The notes under the pieces were generated by a model, which saw only the letters and a list, made by a program, of their open reading frames with translations, was not told the origin of the DNA and did no database searches. A stretch of DNA of 64,000 bases from AP-15 sp963702685 (lineage in GTDB: Bacteria > Pseudomonadota > Alphaproteobacteria > ATCC43930 > CGMCC-115725). Made by a program: the position numbers and the translations under genes. Positions 45,705 through 54,636 of the stretch are shown piece after piece. Every line of letters begins with the position of its first letter. Within the stretch, counting starts at the first letter, position 1. The DNA is taken from NCBI GenBank assembly GCA_963702685.1, contig CAVPDQ010000010.1, positions 84,153-148,152 of the forward strand, read 5' to 3'.

Positions 45705-45977
45705 CCAATGCTATTTGTCCTACACCGAGATATAAACCGGCGGCACCAACTTCAAGGCCCATCTCGCGCATCAATTGGCTGCAGCGGCGGTCGGCCCGAG
45801 ACGCAAGCGCAGCCCCGCTGACGCGCGGGACAGCGCCGGCATAGTCGCGTAGCGTGCAGCCGCGAGATGGCCCCTCCGTGCCCCGCGAGTGCGGTTTTTG
45901 TTGCGCCAGGCCGGGCGATCGCCGCAAACTCGGGTCCCAAGAAGACCAAAACCGTGGCTCGCGCGTCCCCAGCCCTC
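45705..45977. other. Upstream region of padR, no gene
   Basis: No supported gene. It should hold the padR promoter (A/T-rich patch near 45710-45750 on the minus strand); no clear inverted operator was found. Confidence 0.3.
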
Positions 45978-46026
45978 GGGTTACGCGGGTTACGGCGGGT
46001 TACGGTGGGGTTACGGGTGGGGTTAC
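45978..46026 (+). repeat. Five GGGTTAC units with increasing spacing
   Basis: GGGTTAC begins at 45978, 45987, 45997, 46008 and 46020: start-to-start distances 9, 10, 11 and 12 bp. The array runs straight into the next repeat cluster, whose units also start with GGTTACGG or GGTACGG. Confidence 0.8.
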
Positions 46027-46037
46027 GGTGACAGGGG

Positions 46038-46178
46038 TACGGTGACAGTGCACTTAATTGGACATGTTACGGTGACAGTGCACTTAATTGATAGGGAAAC
46101 GAATAAAATTCACTGTTACCGTAACGTCCGTAACGTCGCACCGTAACGTCGAAATAAAATGCACTGTCACCGTAACGT
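46038..46178. repeat. REP-like cluster, two direct and two inverted copies
   Basis: TACGGTGACAGTGCACTTAA (46038, 46068) faces TTCACTGTTACCGTAACGT (46109) and GCACTGTCACCGTAACGT (46161). The unit is a variant of the 44562 19-mer (GTRMACTGTCMCCGTAA). ACCGTAACGT is repeated several more times up to 46195. Facing copies make a large potential hairpin. Confidence 0.8.
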
Positions 46179-46197
46179 ATTCGCACCGTAACGTATT

Positions 46198-46430
46198 CGT
46201 TGTCGATCAGGAAATGATAGAAATTCGCGGGCTGCTGTTCGGCGATCGTGACCAGAATGCCGAGGCTCATCAGGATGTCGCTCTCGGAATCGAACAGGAT
46301 CACCTTTTTCTCCGGCCGGGCGAGCGCCAAGTCCAGCGCGAACCCGGCGTGTCCACCCATCGCCGGGTCACCGAGCGGCAGGTCGCGGTTCGGCCGAGTG
46401 GTGAGATCGACCCAATAGCGGCCGCCGCGG
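46198..46430 (-). pseudogene. Fragment of a ThDP-dependent decarboxylase-like enzyme
   Basis: About 77 codons with clear family character: YWVDLTTRPNRDLPLGDPAM, GGHAGFALDLALARPEKKVI, LFDSESDILMSLGILVTIAE. This is the ThDP-binding region of phosphonopyruvate/sulfopyruvate decarboxylase-type enzymes (GDGD-like motif reads DSESD here). Both ends run into REP-like units: the 5' side at 46431 and the 3' side at 46197. There is no start or proper stop, so it is a stranded internal piece. Confidence 0.65.
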
Positions 46431-46457
46431 GGTTACGGGGACAGTTTACTTAACTGG
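46431..46457 (-). repeat. REP-like unit, inverted copy
   Basis: On the minus strand GTTAAGTAAACTGTCCCCG followed by TAACC, the same 17-mer core as at 44562, 44607 and 44637 but opposite in orientation. Confidence 0.8.
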
Positions 46458-46761
46458 CGACCGGACGCGACGAAGGGCGGCCGTTGCGGTCGGCTGCTAG
46501 CTAGGTCGCGGTTTGGGACCCGATCGGCGCCGTCGGCAAGCGCCGCCTGACCCGCGGCGAAGGCCGGCTTTCGGCAACCGACACGCGCACCGTCGAGGAC
46601 GGTGTGCGGCGCGTTCTGGAATCGTTACCGGCGTGGGTGAACCAGCAGGACGGCTGTCGGCGATTAGGGCGCCGGCGTATGCGGTCGCGGCGCGCTTGGC
46701 CGTGGCTGGCGGAGGGCCTAGAACGACGGCCGAGGATCTCTGCGCAGAGGGAAGTGCGACC
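46458..46761. other. 304 bp before the aminotransferase, no gene assigned
   Basis: One frame reads a gene-like GAVGKRRLTRGEGRLSATD and RRVLESLPAWVNQQ but has no start and no family match, so it may be another fragment. The promoter of the aminotransferase should lie in the last 100 bp. Confidence 0.3.
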
Positions 46762-48142
46762 ATGCCCGACACGCTCACGACGAATTCGCCGATCATCGCC
46801 GCCTACCGCGCCGCGACACCGGGCTCGGCCGCCGCCGCCGAAAAAGCCGCGGATTTCTTCCCGAGCGGCATCACCCATGATTCGCGCTACATCGAGCCCT
46901 ACGGGATCTATGTCGCCCGTGCCCAGGGCCCGCGCAAATGGGATGTCGACGGGCATTGCTTATGTCGATTATTTCGGCGGGCACGGCGCGCTGCTGCTCG
47001 GCCATTGCCACCCGAAGGTGGTCGAGGCGGTGCATAAGCAGATCGAGCGCGGGACCCATTTCGGCGCCAGCCACGAAGCCGAGATCGAATGGGCCGAATG
47101 GATCATGCGGCTCGTGCCCACGGCCGAGCGGGTGCGCTTCACCTCGTCGGGCACCGAGGCGACGTTGATGGCATTGCGCCTCGCCCGCGCCTTTACCGGC
47201 AAGGACAAGGTCGTTCGCTTCAAGCACCATTTCCACGGCTGGCACGACCACATGACCTCGGGCTATGCGAGCCATTTCGACGGCACGCCGACGACCGGCG
47301 TCTTGCCCGGGGTGGCCGGCAGCGTCTTGCTCGCCGAGCAAAACGACGCCGAGGGGCTGGCGCGGCTCTTCGAGAGCCATGACGACATCGCCGCCGCGAT
47401 CCTCGAGCCGACCGGGGCGCATGGCGCGCGGCTGCCGATCGATCCCGCGTTTCTGACCCGCCTGCGCGAGCTGACCCGCGAGCACGGTGTGCTGTTGATT
47501 TTCGACGAGGTGGTGACCGGGTTCCGCGTGGCGCCGGGCGGCGCGCAATCGGTTTTCGGCGTCCGGCCCGATTTGACCACGCTCGCCAAGATCGTCGCCG
47601 GCGGGCTGCCGGGGGCGGCGGTGACCGGACGCAAGGACATCCTCGACCTCTTGGATTTCGGCGTCACCAAAGCGACGGAGCGCGAAAAGATCGCGCATCA
47701 GGGGACCTTCAACGCCAACCCGCTCTCCGCCGCCGCCGGGGTCGCCGCCTTGGCAGTCGTCGGCACCACCGACGCCTGCGCCCGCGCCAATGCCTATGGC
47801 GAGGCGGTGCGCAAACGGATCAACGAGGTGTTCGAGGAGGAGCGGGTGCCGTGGGCCGCCTACGGCACGTTTTCGATGCTGCACATCTTTACCAACCCCG
47901 AAGGGAAGGCGCTCACGCCCACCCGGTTCGACGCGCTCGCCGAGCCGCACGACATCCTGACCGGCAAGCATCATGCGGCGCTGATCAACAAGTTCCGGCT
48001 GGCGATGATGGTGAACGGCGTCGATTTCAACAGCAGCCCGGGCGGCGTCGTCTCGATGACGCATGGCGAGCCCGAGCTCGAAGACACCGCCGCGGCGCTG
48101 CGCAAAAGCCTGCGCATGCTAAAGCAGGAAGGCGAGATCTGA
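46762..48142 (+). CDS. Class III aminotransferase, glutamate-1-semialdehyde aminomutase-like (frame break near 46952)
   Basis: About 459 aa after removing one G in GGG at 46951-46953. From ATG 46762 the first piece covers AADFFPSGITHDSRYIEPYG; the second starts AYVDYFGGHGALLLGHCHP and includes RFTSSGTEATLMALRLARAF, LIFDEVVTGFRVAPGGAQ and the PLP-Lys region TTLAKIVAGGLPGAAV. The fold-type I enzyme uses PLP. Homologues cover GSA aminomutase (haem) and several catabolic transaminases; the context gives no pathway. Confidence 0.85.
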
Positions 48143-48222
48143 GCGAGCGGCGGCAACCGCCATCGCCCGGTTCCGCAAATTTACCGGGTAGGGCAGCGGA
48201 CCGGTCCGTGGCGGGCGGGTGG

Positions 48223-48522
48223 TCAGCGCGTTGGCACCGGCTCGAACGAGATCCGCAACCGCATGCCCGTTGCCGCGGCGAGCCGTTCGAGGGTGCGCGT
48301 CGAGGGTTTCACCTTGCCGCCTTCGAGACGTGCGATCACCGCCTGCGTCGTATGCATGCGCTCGGCCAGCTGCTGCTGGGTGAGACCGGCGCGGGCGCGT
48401 GCCTCGATCATCGCCGCCGCCAGCGCGAATTCCTCGCCAAGGGCATTATAGGCCTTCACATATTCCGGGTCTCGGCGCCAGGCGGCAAAGGATTCCTCTA
48501 CCGGGATCATTTTCCTCTTCAT
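48223..48522 (-). CDS. XRE-family antitoxin (HigA-like)
   Basis: 99 aa. Helix-turn-helix in the middle (GLTQQQLAERMHTTQAVIAR, then LEGGKVKPSTRTLERLA). Preceded by the toxin gene with a 4 bp overlap (ATGA), the toxin-first order of HigBA. It should neutralise the toxin and repress the operon. Confidence 0.85.
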   Translation of the reverse strand: MKRKMIPVEESFAAWRRDPEYVKAYNALGEEFALAAAMIEARARAGLTQQQLAERMHTTQAVIARLEGGKVKPSTRTLERLAAATGMRLRISFEPVPTR

Positions 48523-48848
48523 GTCACCTCCTCCGCACGTCGCCGAGCGAGCTCGATTTCACGCCGCGGCGTCCTTTGGGTCTTCTTTGTGAAGACCCGC
48601 AGGATTACCAATCGCCGGTCAGATGCGGTCACATAGAGGGCGCGGGCGATCCCGTCTCTTCCGCGCAGCCGCATCTCCCAAATCGGGCCCTCGATATGCT
48701 TGATATAGGGCTCGTGCACCGGTTCGAGGCCAAAGGCCTGCACCAGCCTGACGATGTGCTCAAAGCTCGCGCGTGTGCTCGGCGGCAGCGCATCGAGCTC
48801 CGCCTGCGCCACGGCATTCACAAAGACCAGCGACCACGTACGCAGCAT
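48519..48848 (-). CDS. RelE/HigB-like toxin (phage Gp49-type)
   Basis: 109 aa from ATG 48848. LEPVHEPYIKHIEGPIWEMR, LRGRDGIARALYVTASDRRL and VILRVFTKKTQRTPRREIEL match the Gp49/HigB group: a small mRNA interferase with a basic C-terminal helix. The A/T tract TTTTTTGCAATA just upstream suits a promoter. Confidence 0.87.
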   Translation of the reverse strand: MLRTWSLVFVNAVAQAELDALPPSTRASFEHIVRLVQAFGLEPVHEPYIKHIEGPIWEMRLRGRDGIARALYVTASDRRLVILRVFTKKTQRTPRREIELARRRAEEVT

Positions 48849-49021
48849 ATATCTTTTTTGCAATAGGCGTCAACAGTGCAGCGCACCCGCGGTGGGCTTG
48901 CTCCGGCGGTGAGCAAATACTGTTTCGTTCCGCCGTCATTAAAGCGTCAATCCGGGTGGTGCGACTTTCGCTTGCACGCCTGATCGACTAGCCTCGCCAG
49001 ACGCGTGCAGCGGGGCGGCGT

Positions 49022-51178
49022 ATGGCGGATGCGGCGGTCGCGGGCGGATGGCTCGGCCGCGCGCCGGGATGGGGCGCGCGCGCCTGGGAAATGCTGCACG
49101 CGGCGCTGGCCGCCGAAGGCGAGCGGCGCCTGTTGTGGCTGCCGGTCTTCTTTGGCGCCGGGATCGGCGTCTATTTCGCGCTGACCTTCGAGCCGCCGTT
49201 GTGGCCCGGCATCGCTGGCATCGCGGCCGCGGCGGGCCTGGCTGCGGCAATGCGGAATTATCCGCTGACGGGCGAGGCGGCGCTCGCCCTCAGCGTCTTT
49301 GCCGCCGGCTTTACGTTGGCCGCCGAGACCACCTGGGAACATCAAGCACCGATGCTGGTGCGCCGCCTCGGCCCGGTCGAGGTCACCGGGCGCGTCCTCG
49401 ATATCGACCGGCAGGGAACCGGCTGGCGGCTGATCGTCGCTCCCGCTGCGCTGCCGGGGCTGGCGCCGGGCGACGAGCCGCGGCGGCTGCGGCTCCATAT
49501 CCCAAAGTCGAGCGACCTGCTCGTCCCCGGCGACGGCGTGCGCATGAAGGCGGTGCTCTATCCGGTGCCGGGGCAGGTGCTGCCGGGCGGGCACGACATG
49601 CAGCGCGAAGCCTATTTCGCCGAGATCGGCGGGGTCGGCTACAGCTATGGCGGCGCCCGCCGGGTCGCCTTGCCCGAGGATGCAGCCGGCGGCTGGCGCC
49701 AAGCGTTGCGCGAATTGCGCGCGCGGATGACGCAGCGGATCACCGCCGTCTTGCCGGGCTCGACCGGCGGCGTCGCCTCGGCGCTGATCACCGGCAAGCG
49801 CGGTGCGGTTTCGGAGGAGGTAAAGGAGGCGTTTCGCAATTCCGGCCTGTCGCACCTCTTGGCGATCGCCGGCTTGCATATGGGGCTGGTCGCCGCCTTT
49901 GTGTTTTTTGCCGTGCGCGGCGGGCTGGCCCTGATCCCGTGGGTGGCGCTGCGCTATCCGATCAAAAAGATCGCCGCCGCCGCCACGCTTTTTGTGCTGA
50001 CCTGCTACTTGTTGATCTCGGGTGCGGCGATCCCGACCGAGCGCGCCTTTGTCATGAACGGGCTCGTCTTTGTCGCAATCCTGCTCGACCGGCTGCGGAT
50101 TTCGATGCGGGTCTGCGCGATTGCCGCCGCGGTGGTGCTGGCGCTCGACCCGGCGAGCTTTGTCGGCGTCAGCTTTCAGATGTCGTTCGGCGCCGTCGTG
50201 GCGCTGATCGCGGTCTACGAAACTTTTGGCGCGCGGCTCGGCCGCGTGCTGCATGGCCGCACCCTGGCCGGTCAGGTGCTGGGGTATTGCGGCGCGGTCG
50301 TCGTCACCACGCTCGTCGCCACGATCGGCACCCTGCCGTTCTCGATCTATCACTTTCACAAGCTGGTGCTTTATTCGCCGCTCGCCAATGTCGTCGCGGT
50401 GCCGCTGAGCGCGTTGTGGACATTGCCGTGGGGCGTCGTCGGCTGCCTCTTGATGCCGTTTGGCCTCGAGCGGCTGGCGCTGGTGCCGATGGGCTGGGGC
50501 ATCGACCTGACGATCTGGGTCGCCGAACGGGTCTCGGGGTTGCGTGGCGATGTTTGGGCGATGCCGCGGCTGCCGGCCTGGGGGCTCGTGCTGATTTCGC
50601 TCGGCGGGCTGTGGCTTTGCCTGTGGCGCGGAGCTTGGCGGCGCTGGGGCGCGGTGGCGGTCGTGGCGGGCTTCGCCGGCATGGCGACGACCCGGCCGCC
50701 CGACATCGTGATCGCCGATATCGGCCGCTTTCTCGCCGCGCGGGCACCCGATGGCGGCTATTTTGTCGCCGCCGGGCACAGCGACCGGTTCGCTGCCTCG
50801 ACCTTGGCCGAGGAGACCGGCGAGCCGCAATCGCCATGGCCGCAGGCGGGCGCGGCCAACGCCGCGGGGCTCGATTGCAGCGGTGGATTGTGCCGCTACG
50901 CCGCACGCGGGCGGCGGGTTGCGATCGTCACCGGCACGAGCGCCCTGCCGCTCGATTGCACCCAATGGGACGCGATCGTGGCGCAGGTCCCGGCGGGTTT
51001 TCGCTGTCGCCGGGTGGTGCCGGTGATCGACCGCTTCGATTCATGGCGACGCGGTGCGGTGGCGCTGTGGCTGGATGCGGACGGTGTTGCTGTCGAAGCC
51101 GCAAATGACAGCCGCGGCGACCGCCCCTGGGTGCCGCACCCGCAGTCGCGGCGGCGCCACCCCGACCACCCATACTGA
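49022..51178 (+). CDS. comEC: ComEC/Rec2-type DNA uptake channel protein
   Basis: 718 aa polytopic inner-membrane protein. An N-terminal DUF4131/OB-like part (LVRRLGPVEVTGRVLDIDRQ), then the Competence domain with LITGKRGAVSEEVKEAFRNS, GLSHLLAIAGLHMGLVAAFV, LISGAAIPTERAF and DPASFVGVSFQMSFGAVVAL. The metallo-beta-lactamase-like C-terminal part is short and lacks the HxHxDH motif, as in many alphaproteobacteria. It would translocate single-stranded DNA. No other competence genes nearby. Confidence 0.92.
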   Translation: MADAAVAGGWLGRAPGWGARAWEMLHAALAAEGERRLLWLPVFFGAGIGVYFALTFEPPLWPGIAGIAAAAGLAAAMRNYPLTGEAALALSVFAAGFTLAAETTWEHQAPMLVRRLGPVEVTGRVLDIDRQGTGWRLIVAPAALPGLAPGDEPRRLRLHIPKSSDLLVPGDGVRMKAVLYPVPGQVLPGGHDMQREAYFAEIGGVGYSYGGARRVALPEDAAGGWRQALRELRARMTQRITAVLPGSTGGVASALITGKRGAVSEEVKEAFRNSGLSHLLAIAGLHMGLVAAFVFFAVRGGLALIPWVALRYPIKKIAAAATLFVLTCYLLISGAAIPTERAFVMNGLVFVAILLDRLRISMRVCAIAAAVVLALDPASFVGVSFQMSFGAVVALIAVYETFGARLGRVLHGRTLAGQVLGYCGAVVVTTLVATIGTLPFSIYHFHKLVLYSPLANVVAVPLSALWTLPWGVVGCLLMPFGLERLALVPMGWGIDLTIWVAERVSGLRGDVWAMPRLPAWGLVLISLGGLWLCLWRGAWRRWGAVAVVAGFAGMATTRPPDIVIADIGRFLAARAPDGGYFVAAGHSDRFAASTLAEETGEPQSPWPQAGAANAAGLDCSGGLCRYAARGRRVAIVTGTSALPLDCTQWDAIVAQVPAGFRCRRVVPVIDRFDSWRRGAVALWLDADGVAVEAANDSRGDRPWVPHPQSRRRHPDHPY

Positions 51179-51183
51179 AGGGG

Positions 51184-52062
51184 TCAGCCGGGCGACAGCA
51201 GCGGCCAATACCAGGCGAAAAACGCGCGATCGAGCGCCGCCGGGCGCGTCTGACGCAACAGCTCCTCCACTGCGTCGGAGTCGTCGGGGAGCTCACCCGG
51301 TGGCGGCGCATCGGGGGCGGCGAGCTCGATCAATTGAAGATCGGTCTGCCGGGCAAATTTCGGGATGACGCGCAGCAGCGCCGCCCGATCGCCCTGCACC
51401 AGCACCTGGCTGAGCGGGCCGAACGGCTGCCAGGCATCGGGCCCGGCCGGCTCGTCGAGGACCGGCAGCGCCGCCGATCGGACGAATTGCAGCATCTCCT
51501 TCCAATTCCACTCGGTGCTCCAGCGCGCGCGGCGGGTCACCGCAGCCTCGGCAAGCCAGCCGGGGAGTGCGGCGCCGTTTGGCGCCGGAGGATCGGCGCG
51601 GGCGGAGAGGTCGACAAAGATGAGCCCGTCGCGAATGCACACCGCGTAGCGGCCGAGGCGCAGCCGGGCCGGGTCGATCCGCGCCGACAGATCGGGCTCG
51701 ACGAGCCGCCCGTCGGTGGTGAACTCCCAGCCGTGATAGGGGCAGATCAGCCGCTCTGCCGGGCCTTCCTCGGCCTCGCAGACCGGATAGCCGGCATGGA
51801 TGCAGACATTGCGCAAGGCATGCAGGGCGCCGCCCTCGGCACGGGTCACCAAGACCGAGCGGCCGCCGCTGTCAAAGCGGAAATAGCGGTGGTCGACGTC
51901 GAGCCGGCTTTGATGGTCGACCGCAATCCAGGGCCGGACGAAAATCCGCTCGCGCTCGGCCGCGAACACCTCGGCGCTGTCGAGCCATTCCGGCGGCGGC
52001 ACAATCTCGGCCGCGCCGTCGAGCTGGTCTGCGAGTGCCGCGAGGCTTGCAGGAAGGTCCAT
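51184..52062 (-). CDS. Rieske [2Fe-2S] oxygenase-like protein, short C-terminal domain
   Basis: 292 aa; ATG 52062 preferred to TTG 52068. The Rieske cluster is complete: NVCIHAGYPVCEAEEG (Cys-x-His) and LICPYHGWEFTTDG (Cys-x2-His). Ring-hydroxylating alpha subunits have about 400-450 aa with a mononuclear-iron 2-His-1-carboxylate site; the region after TEWNWKEMLQFVRSAALPVL is short and no His pair is visible. It may therefore be an electron-transfer or degenerate relative. Convergent with comEC (5 bp gap). Confidence 0.75.
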   Translation of the reverse strand: MDLPASLAALADQLDGAAEIVPPPEWLDSAEVFAAERERIFVRPWIAVDHQSRLDVDHRYFRFDSGGRSVLVTRAEGGALHALRNVCIHAGYPVCEAEEGPAERLICPYHGWEFTTDGRLVEPDLSARIDPARLRLGRYAVCIRDGLIFVDLSARADPPAPNGAALPGWLAEAAVTRRARWSTEWNWKEMLQFVRSAALPVLDEPAGPDAWQPFGPLSQVLVQGDRAALLRVIPKFARQTDLQLIELAAPDAPPPGELPDDSDAVEELLRQTRPAALDRAFFAWYWPLLSPG

Positions 52063-52143
52063 CGCCAAAGCCGCCGGTTCTTTGTTGCTCAGTCTCGCCA
52101 GCGTACAGGGCGGAGGGGGCGCGTCAAAAGATTTGTGCCGGTC

Positions 52144-52491
52144 TCAGCCATGCGCCGGCAAGCTTTGCTGCGACATCGGCGCGCGCGCGTCGAGGTGGGG
52201 CGCCGGCGCGTCGAGGCGGGCCTGGGTGACGGCGAGCTCGCGCTCCAGCGCCTCGGCACGCCGGCGGCATCGCCGCAATTCGCGCCGGCGCCGATGCCCG
52301 GCCGCCCATGCGACGATCGCCCCGATGCCGAACCCGGTCAAAAGGGCGAGGAAGACGATCAGATAAAGCCGCGTCTCGACGAGAAACGGCAGCGGCCACA
52401 GCCCGAGCGAAACCGCCTGCCGGTTGGAAATCGCGAACAGGCTGCACAGCACCGCCAAAATGACGACCGCCGGCCAGAACAACAGCCGCAT
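52144..52491 (-). CDS. lapA: LapA-domain (DUF1049) membrane protein
   Basis: 115 aa. Two membrane segments (FWPAVVILAVLCSLFAISNR; YLIVFLALLTGFGIGAIVAW) followed by a basic helical tail (RRRRELRRCRRRAEALEREL). Matches lipopolysaccharide assembly protein A domain proteins, which help control LPS synthesis with LapB/FtsH. The order rpsA-ihfB-lapA is conserved in proteobacteria. Confidence 0.85.
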   Translation of the reverse strand: MRLLFWPAVVILAVLCSLFAISNRQAVSLGLWPLPFLVETRLYLIVFLALLTGFGIGAIVAWAAGHRRRRELRRCRRRAEALERELAVTQARLDAPAPHLDARAPMSQQSLPAHG

Positions 52492-52521
52492 CGAGCTGCC
52501 TGCGCCGATCGCCGCCAGGTT

Positions 52522-52815
52522 TCAGCCCGGGCGGGCGGCGTGGTTCAGGCGGTCGCGCAGCTGCTTGCCGGTTTTGAAAAACGGGACATGCTTTTCGGCG
52601 ACCTTGACGCTGTCGCCGGTGCGCGGGTTGCGGCCGAGCCGCGCGTCGCGGCGCTTGACCGAGAACGCCCCGAACCCGCGCAGCTCGACGCGGTCACCGC
52701 GCGCCAAGGCCGCTGCGATCTCGTCGAAGATTGCGGTGACGATGATATCGACGTCACGCTGATAGAGATGCGGATTGGTTTCCGTGAGCTTTTGGACGAG
52801 CTCCGACTTGGTCAC
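52522..52815 (-). CDS. ihfB: Integration host factor subunit beta
   Basis: 97 aa from GTG 52815 with a GGGGGA site. Opens TKSELVQKLTETNPHLYQRD; the DNA-binding arm has RVELRGFGAFSVKRRDARLG, RNPRTGDSV and the C-terminal KTGKQLRDRLN. It forms a heterodimer with IhfA, bends DNA, and serves recombination and transcription. Directly downstream of rpsA, as in most proteobacteria. Confidence 0.95.
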   Translation of the reverse strand: MTKSELVQKLTETNPHLYQRDVDIIVTAIFDEIAAALARGDRVELRGFGAFSVKRRDARLGRNPRTGDSVKVAEKHVPFFKTGKQLRDRLNHAARPG

Positions 52816-52911
52816 CGCGATCGTCCCCCCTGCACGCAACAGCGAGCCTCGAAGCGTGCCAAAGCCTCGGGCGCCGGTCAAGGCGGCCCGAGGTGCAATT
52901 CCCTCTTAGCT

Positions 52912-54636
52912 TCACTCTTTGTCGGCAGTCTCCTGGCGCCGGGCGCGGTTGATCGCCGCACCCAAAATGTCGCCGAGGCTCGCACCCGAATCGGACGATC
53001 CAAATTCGGCCATGGCGCGCTTTTCCTCATCGGCCTCACGGGCCTTGATCGACAGGTTGATTTTGCGCGTGGCGCGTTCGATCGTGGTCACCTTGGCATC
53101 GACCTTTTCACCGACCGCGAACCGGTCGGGCCGCTGCTCGCTGCGGTCGCGCGACAGCTCGGATTTGCGGATAAAGCCCAACAGGCCGTCGGCGATTGTG
53201 ACCTCGACGCCGCCTTCGGTGATGCCGGCGACCGTGCCGGTCACGACTTCACCCTTTTTCAGCTTGGAAAAGCCCGATTCGAACGGATCCGCCTCGAGCT
53301 GCTTGATGCCCAGGCTGATGCGCTCCTTGTCGATATCGACGTCGAGCACCTTGACCCGGACCGCCTCGCCCTTGTGGTAGTTGCCGATGGCGTCCTCGCC
53401 CTGGCGGTTCCAGTCGATGTCGCTGAGGTGAACCATGCCGTCGATGTCGCCGGGCAGGCCGACAAACAGGCCGAACTCGGTGATGTTGCGGACCTCGCCG
53501 TCGAGCTCGGTGCCGATCGGGAACTCGTCGACAAAGGCCTCCCACGGATTGGCCAAGGTCTGCTTCAAGCCGAGGCTGATGCGGCGCTTTTGCGGGTCGA
53601 CATCGAGCACCATGACCTCGACCTCCTGGCTGGTCGAGACGATCTTGCCGGGGTGCACGTTCTTTTTGGTCCAGCTCATCTCGGAGACGTGGACGAGACC
53701 CTCGACCCCCGGCTCCAGCTCGACAAAGGCGCCGTAGTCGGTGATGTTGGTGACGCGGCCCTTGAACTTGGCGGCGGCCGGGTATTTGAGCTCGACCCCT
53801 TCCCATGGATCGGCTTCGAGCTGCTTCATGCCCAACGAGATGCGCTGGGTCTCGGGGTTGAAGCGGATCACCTGGACCTTGACGTTTTGCCCGATGTTCA
53901 AGGCCTCGGACGGATGGTTGATCCGGCGCCAGGCGATATCGGTCACATGCAACAGGCCATCGACCCCGCCCAGATCGACAAAGGCGCCGTAATCGGTGAT
54001 GTTCTTGACGACGCCGGCGAGAATCTGCCCCTCCTTGAGGCTCGCCACCAATTCCGAACGCTGCTCGGCGCGGCTTTCCTCGAGGACGGCGCGGCGCGAG
54101 ACGACAATGTTGCCGCGCGAGCGGTCCATCTTGAGGATCTGGAACGGCTGCGGCGAGCCCAAGAGCGGGGTGATGTCGCGGACCGGCCGGATATCGACCT
54201 GGCTGCCGGGCAGAAACGCGACGGCGCCGTTCAGATCGACGGTGAAGCCGCCCTTGACCCGGCCGAAAATCGCGCCGGTCACCCGCTCGTTTGCCTGAAA
54301 GCTCTTTTCGAGCAAGGTCCACGCCTCCTCGCGGCGCGCCTTTTCGCGCGACAGCTGGGCCTCGCCGTTTTTGTCTTCCATCCGTTCGAGAAAGACCTCG
54401 ACGGTGTCGCCGACATGCAGCTCGGGCTCGGCGCCGCCGGCGGCGAATTCCTTCAACGCGACGCGGCCCTCGGATTTGAGGCCGACATCGATCAGCACCG
54501 CGTCGTTCTCGACAGCGATGACCCGGCCTTTGACGACGGTGCCTTCGAGCCCGGTGCCCATGCCGAGCGATTCAGCGAGCAATGCCGCGAAATTCTCCTT
54601 CGCCGGCGCTTCCATGGTTTGGGTTTCTAAAGCCAT
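52912..54636 (-). CDS. rpsA: 30S ribosomal protein S1
   Basis: 574 aa with six S1 RNA-binding repeats, recognisable by ITDYGAFVDLGGVDGLLHVT, ITDYGAFVELEPGVEGLVHV, ITEFGLFVGLPGDIDGMVHL and linkers such as KRRISLGLKQ. It binds mRNA leaders and helps initiation. ATG 54636 lies inside the end of cmk (10 bp overlap), so the two are translationally linked. Unbroken frame. Confidence 0.98.
   Translation of the reverse strand: MALETQTMEAPAKENFAALLAESLGMGTGLEGTVVKGRVIAVENDAVLIDVGLKSEGRVALKEFAAGGAEPELHVGDTVEVFLERMEDKNGEAQLSREKARREEAWTLLEKSFQANERVTGAIFGRVKGGFTVDLNGAVAFLPGSQVDIRPVRDITPLLGSPQPFQILKMDRSRGNIVVSRRAVLEESRAEQRSELVASLKEGQILAGVVKNITDYGAFVDLGGVDGLLHVTDIAWRRINHPSEALNIGQNVKVQVIRFNPETQRISLGMKQLEADPWEGVELKYPAAAKFKGRVTNITDYGAFVELEPGVEGLVHVSEMSWTKKNVHPGKIVSTSQEVEVMVLDVDPQKRRISLGLKQTLANPWEAFVDEFPIGTELDGEVRNITEFGLFVGLPGDIDGMVHLSDIDWNRQGEDAIGNYHKGEAVRVKVLDVDIDKERISLGIKQLEADPFESGFSKLKKGEVVTGTVAGITEGGVEVTIADGLLGFIRKSELSRDRSEQRPDRFAVGEKVDAKVTTIERATRKINLSIKAREADEEKRAMAEFGSSDSGASLGDILGAAINRARRQETADKE

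Noticed and set aside
44562..46457. CRISPR array
   Set aside because: Repeats are few, unevenly spaced, occur in both orientations, and no cas genes are present.
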